Positions 1-12,172 of a stretch of DNA of 64,000 nt are shown piece by piece; within the stretch, counting starts at the first letter, position 1, and each line of letters begins with the position of its first letter. The translations under genes were made by a program, and so were the position numbers. Below the pieces are notes generated by a model that worked only from the letters and a program-made list of their open reading frames with translations, ran no database searches and was not told the DNA's origin. Source of the DNA: Megamerina dolium (lineage: Eukaryota; Arthropoda; Insecta; Diptera; Megamerinidae); NCBI GenBank assembly GCA_963854835.1, contig OY978530.1, positions 27,480,137 to 27,544,136 on the forward strand, read 5' to 3'.

Positions 1-107
1 CGTTGGGAATATCACATAATTTTAGTTAGTTTGTAAGATTTGATTGCTTATTGTTAGTTTCTAAGTAATTTTAGAAAGATCCAATAAAAATAGCTTGAAA
101 AAAAACA
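1..107 (+). mobile_element. 3' end of a Jockey-like LINE
   Basis: The segment matches, almost base for base, the 3' untranslated tail of the Jockey-like LINE that ends near 41375 (compare 41278-41360): both contain the same stretch beginning AATATCACATAATTTTAG and end in an A-rich tail. The body of the element lies to the left, outside the window. No coding sequence remains here. Confidence 0.75.
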
Positions 108-221
108 TTCCAGTATTGCGAACAACTCGCTTCGGGTGACAGAGTAGTTTCATCCCGGCTTTCACAGGATTTTACTATAGTATACTATCACTTTTTCTTG
201 CCCATCTACGATCTGGGTGGA

Positions 222-462
222 TGGGTTCCGTAGCTCAGTGGTTCGTGATTTGACCTCTGTTTAGTAGGTAGTGGGTTCAAGTCCCAACCGTGGCATCTCT
301 ACTATCGAAAAGATATTATAGATGTTTCTGGTAGTAACTATTTGCCTTGAAATGCTTCTTAAAGAGCTCTGTGATAAAGCTCAAAAAAGTGATGTCACAA
401 GGGTTCTGCCATTCGGAACCGGCTAATATTAATAGGCCCATTTTAATAGTGATAAAAATACT
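222..462 (+). repeat. tRNA-derived SINE, divergent copy without its tail
   Basis: The left end carries a tRNA-like head with an A-box (TAGCTCAGTGGTT, about 233) and a B-box (GGTTCAAGTCC, about 273). The following body matches the other SINE copies in this window, including the stretch around GTGATGTCACAAG and CGGAACCGGCTAA. It is more diverged than the copy at 46001-46359. It stops where the pol reading frame of the neighbouring minus-strand Ty3/gypsy element begins, so it probably inserted into that element or truncated it. Confidence 0.7.
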
Positions 463-1547
463 GGTGCTAACAGAGTCTTTCTTTCAGCTGTTTCAATGCT
501 TTCTGTTGTTCCTATCCCCGCACAAATGGTTTGTTCTTTATTGTTAGCTCATGCAAACTGCTGGCGATGTTTGCAAATCCATGAACTATTCGTCTATGGT
601 AGATACATAAGCCTAGAAAGATTCTTAACTCGTGAATATTTGCTGCAATAGGCCAGTCTTGTACTGCTGCAGCTTTCTCTTCGTCGGTATGTACCCCTTC
701 TATTGTTACTTTATGACCAAGATATTTAACTTCTCGACTGAAAAGTGAAATATTTTACGGATTCAACCTTTCCAGGTGGTCTTTAAATTCTTTTTCTATC
801 ACCATATTGTTATCAGTATACATCAAGCACGTTTTCCAGTGTAATCCTTTTAGTACACGTTCCATCAAACGTTCGAAAGTAGCCTGCGAATTGCATAGAC
901 CAAATGTCATCACTTTGAATTGCCATAGACCATCACCAATGCTGAAAGCTGTTTTATTTTGTCCTCTTTACCCAGTTCCAGTTGCCAGTAGCCACTATAA
1001 AGATTAAGAGTTGAAAACCACTTCACACCAGATAGCGTGTCCAGAGTGTCATCGATTCTTAGCAGTGGATAGCTGTCTTTTTTAGTGATATCATTTAGCT
1101 TTCTGTAATCCACGCAGAATAGAGTACTTCCACCCATCTTCTCTACCAGCACAACTGGTGAACTCCATGATGATGGTTCAATAACACCTTGTTTCTGCTT
1201 ATCGGTAATCAGCTTAATGGCTTCATCTCTTTTGGCCAATGGAAATTGTCGTGGTGCTCGAAGAATTGGTCTGGAATCGCCTGTGTCAATGTGATGTTTC
1301 ACGATGGTTGTCCGTCCACCAGTTTTTCCATTTGAAGAGAAGATTGAACTGTACTTCTCCAATAGTTGTAAAGCCTTTTCTTTTTGCTGTTTGGTAAACA
1401 CACTTGCCCATTCTTCCATTCGTACTTTTATTTCCGCTCTGACGATTCCTGATTTTCCACTTTTCATCGACGAACCCTTTTCGCAGTCTACTATGGCAGT
1501 AACTTCCTGGCACTGACCAATCACCATTCCTTTCTTCACAACGGTAG
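463..1547 (-). pseudogene. Reverse transcriptase fragment of Ty3/gypsy element 1
   Basis: The open part (910-1539) has the conserved approach to the RT palm: HHIDTG, then SSWSSPVVLVEK, then FCVDYRKLN, then a WFSTLNLYSGYWQLEL block. The frame then breaks near 910 and continues in another frame down to about 463 with recognisable MTFGL and fingers/thumb sequence. The region expected to hold the catalytic YxDD box reads YTDN, so the active site is damaged. No RNase H or integrase follows. The SINE at 1556-1924 cuts off its N-terminal link to the protease. Confidence 0.8.
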
Positions 1548-1555
1548 ATGTATTA

Positions 1556-1924
1556 AAAAAAAAAAATAAATATGTGGCATTTAAAGCCCCAAAGTGCTCA
1601 TTGGCCGAGCTTCTCTTCTATTACTGTTGTGCGTCTTAAATTTTGGACAGTATTAGAATGGACCTACTTATTTTAGCCGGTTCCGAACGGCAGAACACTT
1701 GTGACATCACTTTTTCTGAGCTTTGTCACAGAGTTCTTTTTTTTAGAAGCTTTTTCATGGCAAGTTGTTACTGTCGGAAGAATTGCCAATTGCTTGCCGA
1801 CAGGTGGGTACCATTCGAAAGAAAAATCTTTTCGATATAAAATTTGTTATGCATCAGCCGGGTATTGAACCACGACCTACAGATCAGAAGGCGAACACAC
1901 TAACCACTGAGCTACGGCACCCAC
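1556..1924 (-). repeat. tRNA-derived SINE, full-length copy with 8-bp TSD
   Basis: On the minus strand this starts GTGGGTGCCG with a tRNA-like head (A-box TAGCTCAGTGGTTAG, B-box GGTTCAATACC) and a body of about 280 nt shared with five other loci in the window. It ends in a T-rich tail when read in the direction of its internal promoter. ATGTATTA flanks it at 1548-1555 and 1925-1932, which I take as the target-site duplication. It sits inside the pol region of Ty3/gypsy element 1. Confidence 0.85.
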
Positions 1925-1932
1925 ATGTATTA

Positions 1933-2484
1933 TGTATTAGTTGGATTTAATATTCGCACCAGTACCATTCCATTTTCCACTAATGTTCTGCCAAGTATGA
2001 TGTTTTTATTCGTTATTTCTTTATCCGCTTGCACTACCCACATCTTGCCTGTCCCATCATCCACATTCATTGTGCCGAAATCACCGCTGCTGACATGCCA
2101 GTATTCGTTTGATGTTTCCACTTTTTCAAAGCGTAGTATCCGTCGATTTAAATCTAATGTAAATCCGCTGTCAATCATAAAATCAACACCAATTATTACT
2201 TCATCGATGATGTCGGCCACAATTAACTCATGTTCCCACGTGCAATTTCCAATATATACTCGTTTCTTTATCTTACCCAGAATTTGTGCATCCTCACCCG
2301 TTGCTGTACGCAATTTTATTCCCATTAAAGGCTCAAAACTCTTTACCAAATCGCTTTTGATTATAGAATGTGATGCACCAGTATCCAGGGTTAACATGAA
2401 CTTCATATTGTCCAGTTTTCCATCAATAGTCAAGCTGCTTGGCACACGTTGTAGTTGTGAAATGTGAATGATGGGGCAACCCAC
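1933..2484 (-). pseudogene. Retropepsin-like protease domain of Ty3/gypsy element 1
   Basis: The translation contains the aspartic protease signature LTLDTGASHSII near its N-terminus and a downstream flap/IIGVDF block, the usual pair for retropepsins. It lies between the gag zinc-knuckle reading frame (2515-3138) and the SINE that separates it from reverse transcriptase, matching gag-PR-RT order. The catalytic Asp is intact here, but the element as a whole is dead. Confidence 0.8.
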
Positions 2485-2514
2485 TGTTGGAGTCAGTTCA
2501 CGCCCCGCCCCGAT

Positions 2515-3510
2515 TTAGTTTATCGATGGATTTGTCTTAGTGGAGGGATCGCTGTCCAATTTATTCTCCTTCTTTTGTTTTTCTGGAGAATTCGATATTG
2601 ATCGCTTTCGTCGTAGATGGCAGTCAAGCGCCATGTGTCCTGGTTTATCGCAAATAAAACACTTACCAGTAAATTTGTTTTCACGTCGACCTGTTGTTCT
2701 TGCTTCAAGCTGCACTACTGACTTTACTGCCTGACATACTGCTTCAACCAGATCTGATGTTTCTACCTCTAGTTGGCGTACACGTGGCACTGGTCGACAC
2801 ATTAAACTAGCGGCTTCGTACGTCAAGACACTACTAACTGTTTCCGCATATGTATTCCATGGTGTCATGACTAGGTCACGCTTAGTCTCTCCATCGCGTA
2901 TACCATCTATGAATGCCTCTATTTTTATTCTTTCGACCAACTCTTCCGAATTAGCGGAGAACGCTAGATGACATAAGCGCTCAATATCGTAAGCGAATTC
3001 CTGAAGGCTCTCATTATTCCGTTGCACTCGCGATCTTAATTCCACTTTATGCATTTGACTCTTATATTCATTTCCATATTTGCGCTGGAGTGTGTCCATC
3101 AGTGATTGATAGCTACTACGATCATTCTCCGGAACCATTTGTAAAACTTCTGACTTGTCACTATCGTCCTATTGATTCTTCGAAGCTGTTGTGTCGAACT
3201 GTAGTTTGAAGATGTTGAATGGCGTGGTTCCATCAAATGTCGACGGCTTTAGCTTTATTGTACTCATTTCTTCACTGATATAGATGGTCCGTTTATTTAT
3301 AGTTGATTGAGTTCGTGCTCTAATTTCTCGAACTTATCTTTCAGGTTATTTACATGTTCCTTCAGATCCGTCATATTTTCATTAATGGTACCAGAAATTT
3401 CATCTACATGTTCTTTTAGTTCTGCAACTTTCTCATTAATAGCCCCAGAAATTTCTTAAAGTTTGTAGTTAATTGCCTTCTGGAATTCTCCAATGACGTC
3501 CTTTTTCTTT
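2515..3510 (-). pseudogene. Gag of Ty3/gypsy element 1
   Basis: The open part (2515-3138) has capsid-like helices followed by a CCHC zinc knuckle, CFICDKPGHMALDC (spacing C-x2-C-x4-H-x4-C), which is the nucleocapsid mark. Upstream on the same strand (about 3300-3500) lies a broken frame with two near-identical coiled-coil units containing ELKEHV and DLKEHV. This is probably the N-terminal gag coiled coil, with a stop inside. The 5' end and LTR are not identifiable. Confidence 0.75.
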
Positions 3511-5256
3511 TAGATATTTTATACAATATGCAAAGTTGCGCTTTCAACCTTTTATAGTCCGATGTTTCACCACAGTTAATATATGGCGCCTTTGTCCTTC
3601 AGATATCAAGACACTGATCCGCGCGAATACGCGTTCAAAAGAGGATGCCAAATGAGTACCCTGCTAAGGCAAATATGTTCAAGTTGGATAATTCACGCCA
3701 ACTCACTCCTCCAGCCGTTTCACCACCTCACCAACGTCGTTTCCGCTTCAACTGCTGCAACAACCGTGTATCTAACTATATCCGTAGTAAAATTAAGCTT
3801 TTATGAGATGGAAAAGCGATATTTTTGAAAATATCAACAATCCTAACTTATAAGCTCATAAATTCGCAACACTTAGCAAAGCCAATACAAAGTGGTACGA
3901 CGAAAATACTATCGTAATTACCAGAAACATTTGGTCAGTCCTCAATGGAAGGAGGCCAACTATTTAGTCAAATTAGGCCGGACAGACAGAGCAGACATAA
4001 ATGCGACCATAATGAAACTACTTGGAACGATGAGAAATTTCCGTCCACTTCCTCTACCACTGTCCGTTAGTTGATCATCGTAGCCAATGGGCCTGGCTTC
4101 AACGACCTAACCAAACTTTCAACAATTGGCACAATAGCAGTAGGTCTTTTTGTCCATCAATATATGTGGTTAGGAGGTAAATGATGGTGGGATATATTTT
4201 CTTGCTCTTTCTTATCCCAACGTTAACCCCCTTCTCATTTTAAACTCTCACTTTTTACTGGACTTTCTCCATGCTTTTCTTTTTTCTTTTTTTTTCAATG
4301 TTTTCCCCCGGTATCACAATAGGGCAAATTATTTAACATATGTATATGCCCCCTATGGGTGAACGGCTACATAATATATTTATTTGTCGCTTTGCGCCCA
4401 TAACCTTTAATAGTTCAGCTGATGTCAAATTCCTCCAATTACTGTCACCATCCGCGCTAAACTTTTACCAAATTCCAAACTGATTTGAAGATGCCCTCAC
4501 AAGATAAACACTTTTGGAAAAAACAACAAGGCTACAATTCTAAGAACATCTGGCCACACCGTATATAAGGGATCGAAAAAACTGACCAGCTACCTAGAAA
4601 AAAAGTGGCCACCCTTCATCGGGTTGGAATCATTTTGTGGCAATGGTCACGATACTTTAGCAATACAACTTAGATTCTAGGAAGTCCAAATAAGAATAAA
4701 TGCTTAACTGAGCTAGCGAACTAAGGCAGTGAAAAATACTAATTGGGTGCTAGAGCCTTAAATGACTTGAAGACTACATGTATTAACGAATAACAACTAA
4801 AAACTCTATCAGGTTTCTAACCGCACAATGAAAAATAAAACAATATTCGACATAGATAGGAATGCTCAATAAATTCTGAAAATTCTGGAAGAAGGAAGAA
4901 GAATCCTCACTATACACCAAATGGGTATGGGGATGAACACCAAATACCAAGGAGTGAGATGGAAATCTTAAAAATACGTAGAAGTTTAAGTTTTTTAAAT
5001 CTGTTGGATTTAAAGGGGAGCTGTAAGTGTTCTCCAGAGCGCAGGAGATCTCTCTGTCGTACTGCAAACGCAACAACAATAAAAATAAGAACAATAATCT
5101 AGTTCATTCATTCATGGTAGAACCATGCACTAGTATCCAGGTCATGACTAAAAATTCGTTTTACAGTGTAAGTACAAAAATTGAGGAAGGATATGAAAAA
5201 ATAATGCAGCAAAAGTAGAAGAGAGCTGGTAGCAATTTTTAAGAAAATGATAAATC
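3511..5256. other. No supported gene
   Basis: I see no convincing coding region. Around 3890-4080 a plus-strand stretch faintly resembles the C-terminal end of a LINE polyprotein, but it has stops in every frame and I do not call it. The rest is AT-rich. If the exon at 5344-5963 is real, this is probably its 3' intron. Confidence 0.4.
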
Positions 5257-5333
5257 TTACTTACTGTAATTGTGTATTATTGACTGTGTTTGACGGGACA
5301 GTAACAGAGAGAGATAGAGATAGACAAAGTAAT

Positions 5334-5343
5334 GTATACTTAC
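5334..5343 (-). promoter_or_regulatory. 5' splice site after the TGF-beta-like exon
   Basis: The minus strand reads TTG then GTAAGTATAC, a near-perfect U1-matching donor, exactly where the reading frame would otherwise run into low-complexity sequence and stop. Confidence 0.65.
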
Positions 5344-5963
5344 CAATGGTCTATTCGGAATATTATCATCACCACGGCTAGCATTATCCATGGTTTTATC
5401 TGATTCTGATTCAACACCATCACGATTTTTGTCCGTCAGCCAAGCATTGCTTGTTACAATGAACGGTTTCATCCATGGTTCTGTACCACGTATAACTAAA
5501 TCTATTGTATTACTGTTTGCATTTGGCGCATTTTGTCCGTCTATTGCCATTGGCCAATAAGAGGCTAATTCTTTTAGTTCAATTTGTATCCACTGACCTT
5601 GACCTGATGGTATCTTATGTTGAGAATCCCTTAGTTTGATAGTATGTGTGAAATTAACAGTATTTGTACGGCGCAAAGCTCGAGAGATCGTGATTTTAAT
5701 TGTATCATCTTGCTGAAGATTAACGACTGTGTTTCTTATCGTTGTTGTTATTTTTGTTGTTGCATAATTCGTTGCAGCGTTATCATCATTCCGATGGCTA
5801 TGAACGATAGCAGCAGCTGTAGTTCTAGTTTGTTGTTGTTGTTCGCGCAGCCAATCATGTCCTCTTATATACATATGCAGAATAGCGCGAACAATTGTTG
5901 ACTGTTGATTTTCAAACTTGAAATTTAAAATTTCGGTCTTTCGATTGTGACGCACACGTGATA
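5344..5963 (-). CDS. Internal exon of a TGF-beta-family ligand (propeptide region)
   Basis: This 206-codon exon is open throughout. On the minus strand it is preceded by a pyrimidine-rich tract and CTTTATAG (acceptor at 5964-5965) and followed by the consensus donor GTAAGTAT (starting at 5343). The upstream intron interrupts a codon and the downstream intron falls between codons. The protein has the block order of activin/myostatin propeptides: a strand like ILNFKF, then IVRAILHMYIRG, a Gln-rich linker, then IKITISRAL, GQGQWIQIELKELASYW and LVIRG blocks. No furin site or cysteine-knot domain follows, so the mature ligand must lie in another exon. Glutamine/threonine repeats fit insect members. 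I cannot say whether it is Activin-beta, myoglianin, maverick or dawdle. It is the best host-gene candidate in the window. Confidence 0.55.
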
Positions 5964-6237
5964 CTATAAAGATTCCAAAAAGTAAAAATAAAAAAACAGT
6001 TCTTTATAAACTATTAAAAAACACAATTCATCAATCGCCCTTTTCAATCTTCGTAAAAAATTACACACAATACGGTATTCATAGAATGCAACATCGCCCA
6101 ATCAATGTCGTCGCAACATTGATAACCTTGAAATTACTTCTGCAGAATACAGTAATACACTCAACAATCAGAAAAAAAATTATTCAGCCACATCTAAAAT
6201 ATACATATTTATGCATCTATATATGTACATACATCTA

Positions 6238-6854
<617 letters not shown>

Positions 6855-6865
6855 TATATATATAT

Positions 6866-6964
6866 ATAAAAAATAAGTAGGTCCGTTTTAATACTGTCCA
6901 AAATAACACGCACAACACTAATTGAAGAGAAGCTCGGCCAATGAGCCCTCTCTTTTGTGGCGCC
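6866..6964 (+). repeat. 3' fragment of the tRNA-derived SINE
   Basis: AAATAAGTAGGTCC through TCGGCCAATGAGCCC matches the 3' third of the SINE at 46001-46359. The tRNA head is missing, and the fragment abuts the right end of the mariner relic. Confidence 0.75.
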
Positions 6965-7129
6965 CTTGTTGTTGTAAAAGGACCGTATTACACACTTACT
7001 GTCAAGTTGACAGTAATATTACCGACAATAGAGTGTTTGGATCTGATGGTATACCTCTCGTGGTACAATTCATACTTTTTATTATTATTTTCGTTATTTA
7101 ATATAAGTAATATTTTTATGATTAATTAA

Positions 7130-7533
7130 ATTCATTTTTAAGTAGTAAACGCAAAATCTTGCGGTTTGGTTATCCTTGGTCTTCTTGTATAAAGTGCTTC
7201 ATTGCAAAGAATTGAAGCTTCATCATATATATGGCTTTGTAGCCTTTTGGCGTGTTGTTTTGTGAAGAAATTAACTGTGTCGGCAACTTTCCGCACTTGC
7301 AGAACTTTATGTAGATCGTCGTTCCTTATGTACCAAGGAGCGTTAAATATAGATCGCAGAACTTTATTGTGGAAGCACTGGATGACATAAACTTGGAATA
7401 TTGCCGCGCATCCCCTCAGTTGGATTCCTTAGGTCCATACTAGCTTCAGTATTTGGTTGTATATTAGTATTTTGTTTTGTATAGAAAATTCACTTTTTCT
7501 GCCGATGAGCCATTTAAGCTTTTGAAACCTAAT
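7130..7533 (-). pseudogene. C-terminal part of a Jockey-clade LINE polyprotein (3' half of split element)
   Basis: The minus strand translates with few breaks to a typical Jockey RT C-terminus: KLKWLIGRKSE, then ILKLVWTYGIQL, then RSIFNAPWYIRNDDLHK, ending shortly before 7130. The piece missing upstream is at 9795-10868 on the same strand. The two halves are separated by the Tc1/mariner and RTE fragments at 7534-9792, so this is one element split by later insertions. Confidence 0.8.
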
Positions 7534-7960
7534 ACAGGGTGATTTTTTAGCAACTTTTTTTTGCAACACTGTTTTTGGCAGCTCAGTTGTTTTCGTTTAA
7601 CATGTTACTGTCAAGCATGTTCAGTTTGGTCTATAATTTAACCATGAATTGTCTTACAAACGAACAACGCTTGCAGATTTTATTGTCAAAATTTATGCTG
7701 TTACTCCACTACGTGGAAAATTTTTCAGAAGGATTAGGGTGTAAAATCTTTTAAAATACAGCTGGTGCAATAATTGAAGCCAAACGACCTACCACAATGG
7801 CTAACTTTTGGTGACTGGCCGCTGGCAAAGTTGGATGAAGATCCACTTTTTTATCGGAAAATTTTGTTCAGCGACGAAGCTTATTTCTAGTTGAATGAAT
7901 ACGTGAACAATCAAAATTGCCGTGTTTAATGTGAAGAGCAGCATTGCCAGAATTGCCACT
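7534..7960 (+). mobile_element. Tc1/mariner-superfamily relic (left end and mid-transposase)
   Basis: It begins CAGGGTGATTTTTTAGCAAC, a terminal-repeat-like start, then has a short N-terminal piece (CLTNEQRLQILL). After a large internal deletion it has a catalytic-core piece (WPLAKLDEDPLFYRKILFSDEA, then LNEYVNNQNCRV). This belongs to the same family as the fragment at 22360-22788, which holds the C-terminal half. The right end is lost where the RTE fragment begins. Confidence 0.7.
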
Positions 7961-9792
7961 GCATCCCGCTCCAAAAGAGCATCCTGTGAAATTTACTATA
8001 GTTGCCATGCGGAGAGGCACGAATTATAATGTGGATTTTTGGTCAGCAAGAGACTCCGACACCTGGTCTCACAGTTCCACCTCTGAACGAACGGCTGGCC
8101 ACAATCCGCATCAAATTGTTTAACTTCAGCCTTACCTGTGCCCACGCTCCGACGCATGAGAAGGACGAAGCGACCAAAGAGAGCTTCTTTCAGTGAACCG
8201 CTTCGCTTATGACCGCTGCCCCCGCCACGACTTCAATCCTAGGGTGGATAAGGAGGGTATCTTTGCTCCTAGTGTCGGAAAATTCAGCCTCCACCAGAAC
8301 ACCTCCGATAACGAAATGATGTTGATCGACTTCGCCGCAGCACGAAACATGGTAGTTAGTAGTATTAAGTTCCAGCATCTCGATATCCACAAAGCGACAT
8401 GGTTGTCTCCAGATTAGCGAACGAGAAACCAAATTGATCACGTGATGATTGACGGAAGGCATGCTTCCAGTGTAATGGACGTTAAATCGTTTCGTGGTTC
8501 CAACATCGACTCGGATCACTACCTTGTTGCAGCGATGGTGCGTACACGTTTATGTATCGCAAATAACAAGAGAAGTCCCACACAGAGAAAGCTTGACGTC
8601 AATAAGCTGCAATCACCACAGACAGCAAGTGCTTTTACCACTCTATTATCGGATCTGCTTATGCAGAACACTCCCCCTCTTGATGATACATGCGCACAGT
8701 GGACATATATATCCCACTCCATGACTGCTGTTGCGAAAGAGGTAATCGGTTACTACCTACCTCTGAAAAATTAGTGGTATGATCAGGAGTGGCGCGACGC
8801 TACAACAGGGAGAAGGAAACACTTATCCAAGTTACTGAATGGCAATCCTACGAACAATTCCGCCAGTGGAGGAGATTTCCTGAACACCCCAATTACGGAT
8901 GATGGTGTTGACGTTTCACCACCCGACCATGACGAGGTTAAAACAGCCATAATGGGGCTGTTTTAACAAACCAGCAGGTGCAGATGACCTGCCTGCCGAG
9001 ATTTTCAAGACCGGAGGCGATGAGCTGCTCGCCTGCATGCACCAGCTCATAAGCAGCATATGGTCGGATGAAAGCATGTCTGATGATTGGAGGCTCAGTG
9101 TTCTCTGTCGTGTACATAAAAAAGAAGACCCCACAATTTGCGCCAACTATCGTGGAATAAGTCTCCTGAGCATCGCATACAAGGTTCTATCGAGCGTACT
9201 GTGTGAACGGTTGAAGTCTATGCTCAGCATCCTGATTGGACCGTATCAGTGTGGTTTCAGGCCTGATAAATCCACCATCGACCAGATTTTCACACTGAGC
9301 CAAATCCTGGAGAAGACCCAAGAAAAACAGATCGACACACACCACCTATTTGTTGATTATAAAGACGCTTTCGACAGTCCGGTGAGGGATTACCTCTACG
9401 CAACAATGTCTGAATTTAGTATTCCTGCAAAGCTCTTTTGACTTTGTAGAATGACACTGCATAACCCCTGTTGTGCAGTGAAAATTGGGAAGGACCTTTC
9501 CGCACCGTTTAGTACCGAACGGGGTTTCAGACAAGGTGATTCGTTATCGTGCGACTGCTTCAATCTTATTATGAAGAAAATAATATGAGCTGTTGATCTA
9601 CAACATAATGGCACTATCTTTAACAAAAGTGTCCTCTTTTCTGCTGGAGGACACAGAAAAGAGGAAGACCTAACCTCCGTTGGAATATTCAATTGGCGCC
9701 AGCTAGCGTAGAACAGAGAAGACTGGCGCCGCATTGTATATTCAGCCTAAATCGATCTTCGGTTGTTATGGCCACATAAGGAGAAGAAGAAT
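7961..9792 (+). mobile_element. RTE-like LINE fragment, copy 1, with internal deletions
   Basis: The sequence is collinear with the RTE-like element at 27332-38261 (outside its nested LTR insertion). It enters in the endonuclease domain (APE type; NSRVDKEG, SDH near 8513), reaches the RT (NYRGISLLSIAYKVLS, 9145-9200; QCGFRPDKSTIDQIF) and ends in CGGTTGTTATGGCCACATAA. Compared with that copy about 290 bp are missing near 8800 and about 600 bp near 9625, and the polymerase catalytic core falls in the second gap. The open parts are 8193-8417, 8442-8774 and 9037-9441. Confidence 0.85.
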
Positions 9793-9794
9793 AT

Positions 9795-10868
9795 TAAGCT
9801 GAAGCTTTAATTTTTATATGCTCCTTCTATTTGAGCTTGGTATCTAATGTCACACCCAGGTATTTGGCGCTGCTGGCATATGAGATAACAGTTTCATCAA
9901 TTCTAACCGGCTTGTATATAATTTTTTTTTATGGTACAATTTACATGAACATATTTTGTTTCGATCAGTTTAATATTCCATTTTCTGGTCGACGATACTA
10001 TCTCTTCAATCGATGCTTGTAATTTTGCGGTTGATTCAATTTCGTTTTTGCCAACAGCTATTTTGCTGGTTCTGAGGACAGGTAGATCCTAAGTATATAA
10101 CAGATGCTAATTTGTGGAACGCCGGCATTGATTTTCCTGATGTTTGAATATGCTTGGACTTGTTTTGTTTGAAAAAAGCGATCTTTTATATATGATTCTA
10201 AGAGATTGGTAAATTGTATCGGAAGTATGGTTTCAAGTTTAAATATCAGCCCCTCATGCCAGATTTTGTGATTTTCAAAAGCTTCTCTATAGTGTGAACT
10301 ATTCTATGGACTTGGTCGATGGTCGAGTGTTATTCTCTGAATCCAAATTGATGTGAGGGTACGATATTAGCTGTTGTATCACTTCCTTCAGACGTTTAAT
10401 AACCAATTGTTCCAAAAGTTTTCCCATTAATGAAATCAGCGAAATTGGGTGATGTGACGACGCGTCGTTAGCATTTTTTCCAGTTTATGAATCATTATAA
10501 TTTCGGAAGATTTCCATTATTAATACTTAATACATGCATTCATAATTACTGTCAGTTTAAGCAATGACTTATTTGTAAAATTTTTGAGAACGTCGGTATT
10601 TATAAGGTCAAATCCTAAGCTCTTTTTTGAGTTAAGCTTGGAGATCTCTGTTCCTATTCCCTCTTCGGTGAGTGTCCGAATTTCTGCAAATTCTTGCAAG
10701 GCAGAAGGTGGTGAAAAGCTGTCGCTGCTTTCAAATGGCTAAAAAATCCTTTCCAGGTGTTCCGCAAATACTTCCGCTTTATCTGTATCGCTCTTTGCCC
10801 TTTGTGAGCTGTTAAGTTGTTTTACTGGCGGATTAGGGTTGATTGGCAGTTTCATATTTGCTTTCTGA
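9795..10868 (-). pseudogene. RT region of a Jockey-clade LINE (5' half of split element)
   Basis: Read on the minus strand, broken frames give KAEVFAEHLERIF, then HQFGFRE with the downstream VHRIV motif, then a YLGVTLD-like end. This is the order of Jockey RT blocks 1 to 7. Many stops are present. It continues into 7130-7533 once the nested elements are removed. The endonuclease and ORF1 are not present to the right of 10868, so the element is 5' truncated. Confidence 0.75.
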
Positions 10869-11960
10869 ACCAAAAATTATCTAGAAAAGCAACTTCCGTA
10901 TATGATCGGACAAGTGACATATTTACATGTGCTTGCCCAGTTGCGATCTCTATAACAAAGCGCTCTTTTGAAGCAGAATCATATACAGTGCGCTCCTTAA
11001 GAGTTGTTGTACTAAAGTGAACCCAAATACGGGTGCTTCAAACAGTCGACTGCGAGCCTTCTGCTCTGCCTAAGTAGTCACTTTGACCACTGAAAATCCA
11101 GGAGCAACTAGCTTCATTTTTAAAATTAATTAAAGAAAAACAATGGGATTTAACCAAATTTTTGATTATTTTAATGATTGTAACATTTAAAAAAATATTT
11201 ACAAGTTGATATAATTAAAATAAAATTAGTAATAATCGAAAAGAGAGAATAAACAAATGCATGTGAGATGTTTGACCTTCATATACAACCAGAGCGTTAT
11301 AGTAACAAAATATTTTCGAATTTTTCACTTTGATAGATTTCACAAAGCTGTCTTTTAATTTTCTTCTATACACTGAGAGCATCAAAATTCCTCTCCCGGA
11401 TTGTCTTACTTTGTTAATTATACTATAATAAATAATATAATTATTAATTATATAAACAATGCGGAATAATGAAGGAACAATTCAACTAATAATAAGCGCA
11501 TTAATCGCATTAATTATCAGTGTTGCTAGTTTGGCATTTTTGATTCTAGATCTATCTTTCTTTTTTTTTTGTCATTTATCTTCGAAATTTAGGATTTCCT
11601 AGCCCTTTCTTATTATCAAAATAGCTTTTTTTATGGATAATCCTCCACACATACAATACAAGATATTGCATAAATTCAGTGCAACGCTATGTTACAAATC
11701 GAAGATACTTTTTTAGGATCTAGCAGCATCACATTTGGTCCAACATATTTGCCGCCATTATCATTCTCTTATGTTAAATAGTCAGCTGTGTTGCGCGGAA
11801 TATTTGTTTCTATTACAGGATATACAAATAAAAAGTTCGAGTATATTAGCTTGTTGACAAAAGATTTGATATCGCGAATCGCAACCATAACTTTGACCAT
11901 GTTGCGCATTCGACACGGCTACAGTACCTTTTAATACTGGAATGAAGTCCAGCTCATAAG
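10869..11960. other. No supported gene
   Basis: This is AT-rich sequence without a convincing frame or recognised repeat. It may be old TE debris or intron. Confidence 0.4.
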
Positions 11961-11965
11961 GATAT

Positions 11966-12172
11966 ATATTTTAACAGTAGTTGATGAAGAGAAAATAATT
12001 ACTTGTTAGATATAGTCCACTATGGAATAATATAACTTTGAATTTTTCGTCAATAGATTGTTTTTTGTATTTGTTGAATGCTGATATAGTTTGCCACTGT
12101 CCTCTTCTAAATTCACACGTTATTTAGTTGCTAAAACGAAAGCGCTTGATTTAATGTTTGTAATAATATATA
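11966..12172 (+). repeat. Dispersed repeat X, copy 1, left part
   Basis: It matches 20840-21060 with moderate divergence; shared stretches include CTATGGAATAATATAA and GATTTAATGTTTGTAATA. Copy 1 is cut by the RTE fragment at 12173-12673 and resumes at 12686. The class is unknown. In copy 2 the left edge overlaps a short frame ending in an acidic Ser/Glu-rich C-terminus (SSSTTSDEEEIVTCEI), so this could be the 3' end of a transposon gene plus its 3' UTR. Confidence 0.6.

Larger units (their letters stand above)
463..3510 (-). mobile_element. Decayed Ty3/gypsy LTR retrotransposon (element 1)
   Basis: On the minus strand this reads gag, aspartic protease, then reverse transcriptase, the order of a Ty3/gypsy element. 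No integrase, RNase H or LTR was found, so it is truncated at the 3' side where the SINE at 222-462 begins. A second SINE (1556-1924) splits protease from reverse transcriptase. Reading frames carry several stops and shifts. The lineage is uncertain; the HHIDTG and VDYRKLN blocks are general Ty3/gypsy features. Confidence 0.85.

Noticed and set aside
222..300. tRNA gene
   Set aside because: A- and B-boxes are present, but the sequence is the head of a SINE: the following body is shared with copies at 1556, 46001 and 52909.
3892..4074. Possible LINE C-terminal or host exon (60 codons)
   Set aside because: Weak resemblance only, stops in neighbouring frames and no splice sites that I could trust.
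4783..5094. Minus-strand frame of 103 codons
   Set aside because: Low-complexity Leu/Phe-rich translation of AT-rich DNA without any domain or splice support; checked as a candidate for the missing TGF-beta ligand exon and it has none of the Cys pattern.
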